DNA of 64,000 nt from UBA7862 sp050872785 (GTDB lineage Bacteria > Bacillota > Clostridia > Christensenellales > UBA1242): positions 44,668-108,667 of the forward strand of contig JBNMHO010000003.1 in NCBI GenBank assembly GCA_050872785.1. The letters run 5' to 3'. Every line of letters starts with the position of its first letter. The stretch's first letter is position 1. Of this stretch, positions 35,296 through 41,252 are shown piece after piece. A program made the position numbers and the translations under genes. The notes beneath the pieces are model-generated. The model saw nothing but the letters and a program-made list of their open reading frames with translations, searched no databases and was not told the origin of the DNA.

Positions 35296-35318
35296 CATGC
35301 CTATGGCATGTGTTTTTT
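35296..35318 (+). terminator. Terminator-like hairpin in the leader (possible attenuator)
   Basis: CATGCC-TAT-GGCATG followed by TGTTTTTT. It sits between the leader ORF stop in the current phase and the surface gene. Ribosomes reading the longer phase would cross it. Confidence 0.55.
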
Positions 35319-35376
35319 GCTATCAAAAAGAAGATGGCTTTTTAAAATTTAATAGCAGTTGCATGAGGTGTGCCAT

Positions 35377-36726
35377 ATGAATTCTAGACTTAAACTTTCA
35401 ATACTCATTGTCACAACTTGCTTTGTTGTTGCTGGTGCAATCGGCATAATTGCATGGGCAATTGCTGCAACAAATGTCGGATTAAATTCTACTATCTCTG
35501 TAACATACACTGCCGCACAAAATGTCGTTTGTGAAGCAAGTGCAACATATCAAAAGACAACTGACACGACGGCAACTGCCTTTCAATCTGGAACATTAAA
35601 CTTTGCTTATGGAAGTTCTACAACATCTCAAACAATGACCGCAAGCAGCACTGCAGTTGTCCTAAACGACACCAACACATATGTAATTTTTGAATATACA
35701 TTCAAGAACAAAAACTTAATGCAAGACTATCGTTTGAGAGTTCAACTTACGGACAATGCCAACTGCACAAATATGACTAGAAAATATTATATTGGGGACC
35801 TAAGCAATTTGTCAGTCAGCGAAAAAAGAAATGTAATAATAAATGGTTATGATAACTCCGCCATTTCTTCACAATTCTTTACAATGGGCTATCAAGAAAC
35901 GGGAAGAATATATATGCTACTTGAAATTACCCTAGGAGTGAAGGCAAATTACAGCACATCATCCTCCAACCCATTTTCTTTTGCACTTACAACGACAGAC
36001 GGCTACGCACTTAACTTTGACAGCAATGGTGGATCAGTGGTCAATGCAAAAACAGTCTATTCCGGCTCAACCTATGGCACACTTCCAACACCAACAAGGT
36101 CAGGTTATACATTTAAGGGGTGGTCAAATCCTTGTGAAGTAAATGACAGCAAAAATTTAATTACTCCAACAACTTTCACTGGTTCAAACTATCTTACACT
36201 TGATCAGAAATATAAATATAAAGACAAAATTTCAATCGTTATAAGGGCATCAATGAACAATTGGGCAAATTACTACTATAGACTAATTAGTTGCACCGAA
36301 GACGGTGGTTGGAATATAGAATATTTTGCTGAATCGGACAAAAAATATATGCGATTTGCAATATATGATGCTGGAACAGGTTATAAACCTGTTCCAGCAG
36401 CAATACCACTTTCCAATTTGGAGAGCGGGTTTCACGTCTTTGCTGGAGTTTTTGATGGTGAATATGCAAGTTTTTATATAGACGGAGTTTTGGTTGGAAA
36501 GAGTGCAAAGTTTAAGTCTGGCAAAATAGGATATCACGCAAGCAATGGAATTTTTGTTGGGGCAGAAGCAGGAGCAAGTGCAACGACTCCAGGAAGTTAT
36601 AGTTTTTTTGTAGGCACAATTTCACATGTTTCTATAGAAAATTCAGCGGGAACAGCTGTGGCTACAACTGCCAATATTAGCACAACCAAAGACCTGCAAC
36701 TTACTGCAGTATGGGAAAAGAATTGA
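35377..36726 (+). CDS. Surface protein: shared N-terminal module, InlB-type B repeat, LamG-like domain
   Basis: 449 residues from the ATG that follows GAGGTG; the in-frame TTG six codons earlier is before that site. Parts: signal/anchor (about 5-32), N-terminal module (about 32-205) closely similar to the protein at 18432 (STISVTYTAAQNVVCEASA; YVIFEYTFKNKNLM; NMTRKYYIGDL), one Listeria-Bacteroides repeat (FDSNGGSVVNAKTVYSGSTY to GYTFKGW), and a C-terminal concanavalin/LamG-like domain (FHVFAGVFDGEYASFYIDG). The protein is probably exported and may bind glycans or host material. The start codon overlaps the end of the alternative phase of the upstream leader ORF. Confidence 0.82.
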   Translation: MNSRLKLSILIVTTCFVVAGAIGIIAWAIAATNVGLNSTISVTYTAAQNVVCEASATYQKTTDTTATAFQSGTLNFAYGSSTTSQTMTASSTAVVLNDTNTYVIFEYTFKNKNLMQDYRLRVQLTDNANCTNMTRKYYIGDLSNLSVSEKRNVIINGYDNSAISSQFFTMGYQETGRIYMLLEITLGVKANYSTSSSNPFSFALTTTDGYALNFDSNGGSVVNAKTVYSGSTYGTLPTPTRSGYTFKGWSNPCEVNDSKNLITPTTFTGSNYLTLDQKYKYKDKISIVIRASMNNWANYYYRLISCTEDGGWNIEYFAESDKKYMRFAIYDAGTGYKPVPAAIPLSNLESGFHVFAGVFDGEYASFYIDGVLVGKSAKFKSGKIGYHASNGIFVGAEAGASATTPGSYSFFVGTISHVSIENSAGTAVATTANISTTKDLQLTAVWEKN

Positions 36727-36741
36727 TTTGATAATAACTAA

Positions 36742-36767
36742 TAAAAAAACCTCTCCATGTGGAGAGA
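36742..36767 (-). terminator. Terminator of the spoIIA operon
   Basis: Minus-strand stem CTCTCC-ACAT-GGAGAG followed by a run of seven T, just after the sigF stop. Confidence 0.9.
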
Positions 36768-36770
36768 CTT

Positions 36771-37499
36771 TTAGTTCATATTTCCGAGGGTGTTCTTTAG
36801 GCGGGAGAGAAGTTTGCTTTCCCGTCTGCTTATTTGCACTTGCGATACGCCCAGCATTTGGGCAACTTCTGTTTGGGTTTTGTCCCTAAAATAGCGGAGG
36901 ATAAGCAGTTTTCTGTCTTTTTCGTCAAGGGTGGAAAGTAAGTCGGCGACGACAATGTGACTTAGTAGGTCGTCTGTGGTGTCACCTTGCGAAAGTTTGT
37001 CCAAAACGGTTGCTGTGGAGTCGTCTTTGCCGGCTGAGTCATAGAGAGATAAAGGCATTTTTGCTGATTCCATAACAAACATCAACTCGCTTTCGTCAAT
37101 TTGAAATTTCTCGGCGATTTCTCGTGGAGTGGGTGTGGTGGAATTTTCTTGACGGCACTGCTCAATGTATTTTTGAATGGAATAGTAAAGCGTTTTGGTG
37201 GAACGGGATACTTTTACGCTTCCGTCATCACGCAAAAAACGTTTTATTTCGCCTGCTATCATTGGCACTGCATAGGTGGAAAATTTTACGCCAAACGATA
37301 CGTCAAAGTTGTTGATTGCTTTTGCAAAGCCGAGACAGCCCAGTTGAAAAAGGTCGTCATATTCAACGCCTTTGTTTTTGTATCTTCGCACAATGGACTT
37401 CACCAGCGGAGAATTTTCTTCAATCAGCCGATTTTTGGCGTCTTCGTCACCGGACTTCGCAAGCGTCAAGAGTTTTAGAGTGGTTTCATTGTCCAGCAT
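36771..37499 (-). CDS. sigF: RNA polymerase sporulation sigma factor F
   Basis: 242 residues, third gene of the spoIIA operon. Directs forespore-specific transcription after asymmetric division. Sigma-70 regions: 2.1-2.4 (NSPLVKSIVRRYKNKGVEYDDLFQLGCLGF..., FSTYAVPMIAGEIKRFLRD), region 3 (PTPREIAEKFQ) and region 4 helix-turn-helix (KTQTEVAQMLGVSQVQISR). Region 2 could equally fit SigG, but its position directly after spoIIAB decides for SigF. It starts 3 bases after the spoIIAB stop with GGTGAG as ribosome site. SpoIIAB holds it inactive until SpoIIAA is dephosphorylated. Confidence 0.96.
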   Translation of the reverse strand: MLDNETTLKLLTLAKSGDEDAKNRLIEENSPLVKSIVRRYKNKGVEYDDLFQLGCLGFAKAINNFDVSFGVKFSTYAVPMIAGEIKRFLRDDGSVKVSRSTKTLYYSIQKYIEQCRQENSTTPTPREIAEKFQIDESELMFVMESAKMPLSLYDSAGKDDSTATVLDKLSQGDTTDDLLSHIVVADLLSTLDEKDRKLLILRYFRDKTQTEVAQMLGVSQVQISRRESKLLSRLKNTLGNMN

Positions 37500-37502
37500 T
37501 TC

Positions 37503-37955
37503 TCACCCCAGTTGTAAAATGTTTTCTTCGCACGAATTTATTGCTTTTGTGAGTGTAACAAGCACTCCCTTATCTTCGTTTTTGACGTTTAGGTTGTCCA
37601 TAAAACTTTCCATAACTGTAAAGCCCATGCCGCTTCTGTCACTTGTGCCTGCGGTGGTGAAAAATGGGCGTTTGGCTTGCTCAATGTCTTTTATGCCAAC
37701 GCCAAAGTCACGGATTTCAATTTTTACACAACCATTATATATGGTGGTTGTGATTACGATGTCGCCTTTTTGAGAGGTGGGATAGGCATGCACAATGCAG
37801 TTTGTGACCGCTTCTGACACTGCTGTTTTGATGTCTGTCAGTTCGTCCATTGTTGGGTTCAGCGACATGCAAAAGCCCGCCACAGAAGCCCTTGCAAAGC
37901 TTTCATTTTGCGACAGAGCCTTAAATTTAAGTTCCATTTTGTTGAGTTCTTTCAT
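37503..37955 (-). CDS. spoIIAB: Anti-sigma F factor SpoIIAB
   Basis: 150 residues, a GHKL serine kinase that binds SigF and phosphorylates SpoIIAA. Motifs: EAVTNCIVHAY (N box), IRDFGVGI (G1) and GTSDRSGMGFTVMESFMD (G2). AAAGGAG precedes the ATG. Eleven bases separate it from spoIIAA. Confidence 0.96.
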   Translation of the reverse strand: MKELNKMELKFKALSQNESFARASVAGFCMSLNPTMDELTDIKTAVSEAVTNCIVHAYPTSQKGDIVITTTIYNGCVKIEIRDFGVGIKDIEQAKRPFFTTAGTSDRSGMGFTVMESFMDNLNVKNEDKGVLVTLTKAINSCEENILQLG

Positions 37956-37966
37956 AGTTTTCTCCT

Positions 37967-38275
37967 TTAAGAAATTTTGGGCATAATGTCATAAAGCCCA
38001 GTGAGTTTGAAGATTTTTTCTGCATGATAGGAAGGGTTTGAAATGAAGATACTTACGCCTTTGTCCTTCATTTTTTTGTATCGCCCAATAAGCACGCCAA
38101 TGCCTGTTGAGTCCATAAATTTGAGTTCCGATAGGTCTATTATTATTTGCTTTGAAATGGTGGTTGTGAAAATGTCGTCAAGCGTTTTGCTCGTTTGCTT
38201 CGCTGTATGCTCGTCAAGTTCGCCGTCTAGCATAACAAAAAGCACATTGTTATAGTTTCTGTATTTAACGTTCAA
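37967..38275 (-). CDS. spoIIAA: Anti-anti-sigma factor SpoIIAA
   Basis: 102 residues, STAS domain. The phospho-acceptor serine lies in FMDSTGIGVLIGRYK. Unphosphorylated SpoIIAA displaces SigF from SpoIIAB. The start is a TTG with GGAG six bases before it. The upstream 140 bases contain no clear sigma-H promoter (no AGGA-n12-GAAT); I could not assign the promoter. Confidence 0.95.
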   Translation of the reverse strand: MNVKYRNYNNVLFVMLDGELDEHTAKQTSKTLDDIFTTTISKQIIIDLSELKFMDSTGIGVLIGRYKKMKDKGVSIFISNPSYHAEKIFKLTGLYDIMPKIS

Positions 38276-38413
38276 TTTTTTCTCCTTTTAAGTCAATTCT
38301 ATATTAGACCAATTTGCTTTGCAGATGTTGACATTCTGTGGCAGATTTTGAGATAAAATGTAGAAAGTGTGTGCGAGGGATAAAGTTGTGGAGGGGAAAT
38401 GGTTGAACGGGGC

Positions 38414-38497
38414 GGGGGCGACAGACAAAACGGAGTTTTGTGGCGAACCCGACAGGGTTCGCGGAATTTTCCGTTCGGAAAATTCACTGTCGCCCCC
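38414..38497 (+). repeat. Cloverleaf-like repeat, copy B
   Basis: Outer stem GGGGGCGACAG / CTGTCGCCCCC with three hairpins at 38425-38441 (identical to copy A), 38443-38462 and 38464-38485. Compared with copy A, the last two stems differ by four paired, compensatory changes. It lies upstream of the tRNA operon and reads in its direction. The rest of the 387-base gap from spoIIAA to the first tRNA is AT-rich and holds only this element and the promoter at 38614. Confidence 0.85.
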
Positions 38498-38613
38498 AAA
38501 ACCAATATTCCCCCAAAAACCCTATAATTCCCATAAAAAAACAACAGAGAAGTGACAAAAATAAAGAAAAATAAAAAAAATTAAAAAAAGTTTGTAAAAA
38601 AGCAAAAAAAATG

Positions 38614-38642
38614 TTGACAATGTTGAAAGTTTATTGTAATAT
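38614..38642 (+). promoter_or_regulatory. Promoter of the six-tRNA operon
   Basis: TTGACA (38614-38619), 17-bp spacer, TAATAT (38637-38642), 20 bases before the first tRNA. Confidence 0.9.
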
Positions 38643-38662
38643 TTAAGAGCATTTTGAGGTTT

Positions 38663-38738
38663 CGGGGTGTAGCGCAGTTGGTAGCGCACGTGGTTTGGGA
38701 CCATGGGGCCGGGAGTTCGAGTCTCTTCACCCCGACCA
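38663..38738 (+). tRNA. tRNA-Pro (TGG)
   Basis: 76 bases. Anticodon loop TTTGGGA gives TGG. The acceptor CGGGGTG / CACCCCG is perfect, and CCA is encoded. Confidence 0.96.
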
Positions 38739-38749
38739 AAATGTTAAGC

Positions 38750-38826
38750 GGGCCTTTAGCTCAGTTGGTTAGAGCAACCGGCTCATAACCGGTCGGTCCG
38801 GGGTTCAAGTCCCTGAAGGCCCACCA
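38750..38826 (+). tRNA. tRNA with CAT anticodon (elongator Met or lysidine Ile2)
   Basis: 77 bases. Anticodon loop CTCATAA gives CAT. The acceptor GGGCCTT / AAGGCCC is fully paired, which rules out initiator tRNA. The body resembles Firmicute tRNA-Ile2 (GGxCCTTTAGCTCAGTTGG) as much as elongator Met. The identity depends on whether TilS modifies C34. Confidence 0.9.
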
Positions 38827-38865
38827 TTGTGCTTATAGGCACTGCATTTTGAAGTCAGAACGTAT

Positions 38866-38942
38866 GGCTCGGTAGTTCAGTTGGTTAGAACGCCGCCCTG
38901 TCACGGCGGAGGTCGAGAGTTCGAGTCTCTTCCGAGTCGCCA
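38866..38942 (+). tRNA. tRNA-Asp (GTC)
   Basis: 77 bases. Anticodon loop CTGTCAC, acceptor GGCTCGG / CCGAGTC, discriminator G, CCA encoded. Confidence 0.96.
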
Positions 38943-38970
38943 TTACGATTTCAAAATCGTAAACCCGCAA

Positions 38971-39046
38971 GCCTTGGTAGCTCAGTCGGTAGAGCAAGGG
39001 ACTGAAAATCCCTGTGTCGGTGGTTCGATTCCGCCCCAAGGCACCA
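38971..39046 (+). tRNA. tRNA-Phe (GAA)
   Basis: 76 bases. Anticodon loop CTGAAAA, acceptor GCCTTGG / CCAAGGC, CCA encoded. The spacer before it holds a small hairpin TTACGATT-TCAA-AATCGTAA. Confidence 0.96.
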
Positions 39047-39072
39047 AAAGGGTATAAAAGCGGGAAAAATAT

Positions 39073-39147
39073 GCTAGTGTGGCTCAATGGTAGAGCAGCT
39101 GATTTGTAATCAGCCGGTTGTTGGTTCGATTCCGACCACTAGCTCCA
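39073..39147 (+). tRNA. tRNA-Thr (TGT)
   Basis: 75 bases. Anticodon loop TTTGTAA, acceptor GCTAGTG / CACTAGC, CCA encoded. The spacer after it has a mini palindrome GTCCC-GCAA-GGGAC (39174-39187). Confidence 0.96.
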
Positions 39148-39217
39148 GTCGCAGTGATATCCACCCAAATAGTGTCCCGCAAGGGACATTATTACCACCA
39201 TATTGCTGTGGCGAAAT

Positions 39218-39302
39218 GGGTAGGTTGCAGAGCGGTCAAATGCAACGGACTGTAAATCCGTCGGCTTAGCCTTCGATGGTCCGAATCCATCCCTGCCCAC
39301 CA
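39218..39302 (+). tRNA. tRNA-Tyr (GTA)
   Basis: 85 bases with a long variable arm (class II). Anticodon loop CTGTAAA, acceptor GGGTAGG / CCTGCCC, CCA encoded. Last gene of the operon. Confidence 0.95.
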
Positions 39303-39342
39303 GTGAAACGAAAAAAGTCCTTCGGGACTTTTTTTGTTTCAC
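39303..39342 (+). terminator. Terminator of the tRNA operon
   Basis: Long hairpin GTGAAACGAAAAAAGTCC with TTCG loop and matching 3' arm, including a T run. It starts at the first base after the tRNA-Tyr CCA. Confidence 0.93.
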
Positions 39343-39780
39343 AATGATATTTGCTCTAACGAGCAAGTGAAATTGCTCCGCAATGATATTCACTTCGTGA
39401 ATGATATTGCAAACGAACACAGTAATGTGTTCAGTTTGCAGTGAGGGTTAATTTAGCAAATATCATATCATTACGAACGAAGAGAGTAATATCATTGACC
39501 AAGGGAAATATTTTTCCCGAAAGGGAAAAGATTGACTGCGGGTCAATATCATTGGCTGAAAGCCAATTTCATTAGAAAATAATTATTGTGAACGAAATAT
39601 AATTTAAAAACATGATAGTTCCCTAAAGGAACTCGTCCACGAATGTGGACATAATTTCCTTTTCGGGAACATGATAGCACTGCGTGCATGATAGCACTGC
39701 GTGCATGATAGCACTGCGTGCATGATAGCACTGCGTGCATGATAACACTGCGTGCATGATATCTTCCTAGCGGAAGAATA
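39343..39780. repeat. Array of mini-palindromes separated by AATGATATT-like spacers
   Basis: About 440 bases without a gene. It contains a dozen short perfect palindromes (for example ATTCAC-TTC-GTGAAT, TTGGCT-GAA-AGCCAA, AGTTCC-CTAA-GGAACT, GTCCAC-GAAT-GTGGAC). They are separated by AATGATATT or its reverse complement AATATCATT, shortening to ATGATA later. One larger nested stem lies near 39407-39440. No coding potential seen. Confidence 0.8.
39671..39755 (+). repeat. Five tandem copies of a 17-bp palindromic unit
   Basis: ATGATAGCACTGCGTGC repeated head-to-tail at 39671, 39688, 39705, 39722 and 39739 (last copy with one change). Each unit holds the mini-hairpin GCAC-TGC-GTGC. Confidence 0.95.
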
Positions 39781-39887
39781 TTTGCCACAAAAAAATATTT
39801 TTTCGCAATCTCAACTATTTTTCTTGACAAAACATCTTATATAAATTACAATTTTTGTATAAACTAACTCTAGGGGGAAATGCTGAA

Positions 39888-40127
39888 ATGACCAAATATG
39901 AACGCTTCGTGTTATGGCTAAATAGATTTTATCATAAGCAAAATAAGATAACCATTTGCGTTCTATATACACTCATTATGGCAATTCTTGGAGTTCTCAT
40001 CTATGGTGCAACACACCAACAAGCAAGTTCAAACATTTCAGTAAAATATACAAGACCCACATACACTGTCACATTCGACCCAAACGGCGGCGAGTTATCC
40101 ACAATAGGGGGGGGGGGTATCCTCTAA
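39888..40127 (+). CDS. Surface protein, N-terminal part, interrupted at a poly-G tract (phase OFF)
   Basis: 80 codons from the ATG preceded by AGGGGGA; an earlier in-frame TTG is before that site. Residues 17-40 are hydrophobic (ITICVLYTLIMAILGVLIYG). After a short SSNISVKYTRP stretch, similar to the start of the family module, a Listeria-Bacteroides repeat begins (TVTFDPNGGELSTI). It runs into G11 and stops at TAA (40125). One G fewer joins it in frame to the next ORF, giving 432 residues. TTGACA at 39824 and an extended TGTATAAA at 39856-39863 lie upstream, but at poor spacing. Confidence 0.7.
   Translation: MTKYERFVLWLNRFYHKQNKITICVLYTLIMAILGVLIYGATHQQASSNISVKYTRPTYTVTFDPNGGELSTIGGGGIL
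40107..40117 (+). repeat. Poly-G tract (G11) splitting a surface-protein gene
   Basis: Eleven G after ATA. The flank TATCCTCTAAGCAAA is almost the same as the flank at 35226. G10 or G13 gives a continuous frame; G11 and G12 stop within about six codons. Confidence 0.87.
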
Positions 40128-40164
40128 GCAAATAACCCTTGGTGACACCTACGGCGACTTACCC

Positions 40165-41187
40165 GTGCCAACTCGCACGGGTTATTCTTTTGTTGGGTGG
40201 AGAGGACGGAATATGTTAAATTCATTCAATCTGCTACCCGGCAATGAAAATGATGAATTTACTGCGGAGTACCAAGTTTATGGTGGAATTCATTATAAAG
40301 GGACAGTGCAAAGTCCTTATTATTGTTCGAAGAGAATTTCACTTTTGTCTTATTTTGAAGTGGGTAAGACTTATTTTTTGTATTCAAATAGCAGTGCTGG
40401 AGATTTGGAAATTAGAATTGACTACACGGACGGAACCTATGCTTTTTCTCGGTCAAGTTACACAGTAAAGGGAAATGAAACTAAAATTGAATTGTATTTC
40501 TGCTATTCAGCGGGTTTGGAAGTTGATGAATATGTATCGTTCATGCTTGGAGAAGGTGAGAAGACGGATTATCAGCCATATTTTTTGAATTGTTATGACA
40601 AATATGTTGACAAGCAAAATTCAACATTATATGCCGAGTGGATAGAAAATTCAAAAAACTTGTTCACAAATGGTGACTTTGAAGATGTTTATACTGAAAG
40701 CAACCCTAGTTGGGACGTGTCACTTAATGGCACAACACATGCTACGGGTTGGAAAGATATCAATTTGGAAGTTGATAGTCCTGAAACTGGTTATCATGCT
40801 CACATAAAAGACATAACTTCAACAGACCCGCAACACGGGCATGTTTATGAATATAATGCAGTAAATACACGTTGGTTGGGGATTAGTCAAAATTTAAATC
40901 TTTCAAATGGAACGTTCATGTTTACGGCTCAAGTTTATCGTGTGACGGGGGCAAACCAAATGCGAGCGGCTGCGTGGTATAGCAGGGTTTCTGACGGAGT
41001 TAATACACATGGGGAAACAAATAGAATATTCTTGGAAGAAATGGTGCAGGGTGAGTGGGTATCGGTTAGAAGTTATTTCACCATAGAAGATAACAAAAAT
41101 TCGATTTTCAATTATTATTTTTATGGAAGCGAAAGTGGTGTTGGAATATTTTATTTGGATAATGTGTTTTTAACACAGATTGCGTAA
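40165..41187 (+). CDS. Surface protein, C-terminal part (out of frame with 39888 by one base)
   Basis: The frame is open from the poly-G tract; the GTG at 40165 is only the first possible internal start and has no ribosome site. It completes the B repeat (GDTYGDLPVPTRTGYSFVGW), then a beta-rich region of about 150 residues with a YAEWI end, then a galactose-binding/CBM4-like domain (NLFTNGDFEDV..., ending GVGIFYLDNVFL). CBM-type domains point to carbohydrate binding. It should be expressed only when the tract length restores frame. Confidence 0.7.
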   Translation: MPTRTGYSFVGWRGRNMLNSFNLLPGNENDEFTAEYQVYGGIHYKGTVQSPYYCSKRISLLSYFEVGKTYFLYSNSSAGDLEIRIDYTDGTYAFSRSSYTVKGNETKIELYFCYSAGLEVDEYVSFMLGEGEKTDYQPYFLNCYDKYVDKQNSTLYAEWIENSKNLFTNGDFEDVYTESNPSWDVSLNGTTHATGWKDINLEVDSPETGYHAHIKDITSTDPQHGHVYEYNAVNTRWLGISQNLNLSNGTFMFTAQVYRVTGANQMRAAAWYSRVSDGVNTHGETNRIFLEEMVQGEWVSVRSYFTIEDNKNSIFNYYFYGSESGVGIFYLDNVFLTQIA

Positions 41188-41252
41188 AAATTCTCCATTT
41201 TTTGTATATTGGTTGGGGGTATAATTTTGGTTTTAGAATTTAAACTAGGATT

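Noticed and set aside
38300..38413. Sigma-H promoter with 0A boxes for spoIIA
   Set aside because: AGAATGTC and GTCAAC fragments occur, but no AGGA element at the proper distance.
39671..39755. Possible CRISPR array
   Set aside because: Direct repeats of 17 bp are head-to-tail with no spacers and no cas genes nearby; it is a tandem repeat.
40165..41187. Independent gene with GTG start
   Set aside because: No ribosome site or promoter; the frame opens at the poly-G tract and completes the B repeat begun upstream.
41203..41225. SigF/SigG-type promoter before spoIVB
   Set aside because: TGTATA and GGGTATAAT resemble the two elements, but the spacer is about 8 bp instead of 15; the perfect TATAAT has no -35 at 17 bp either.
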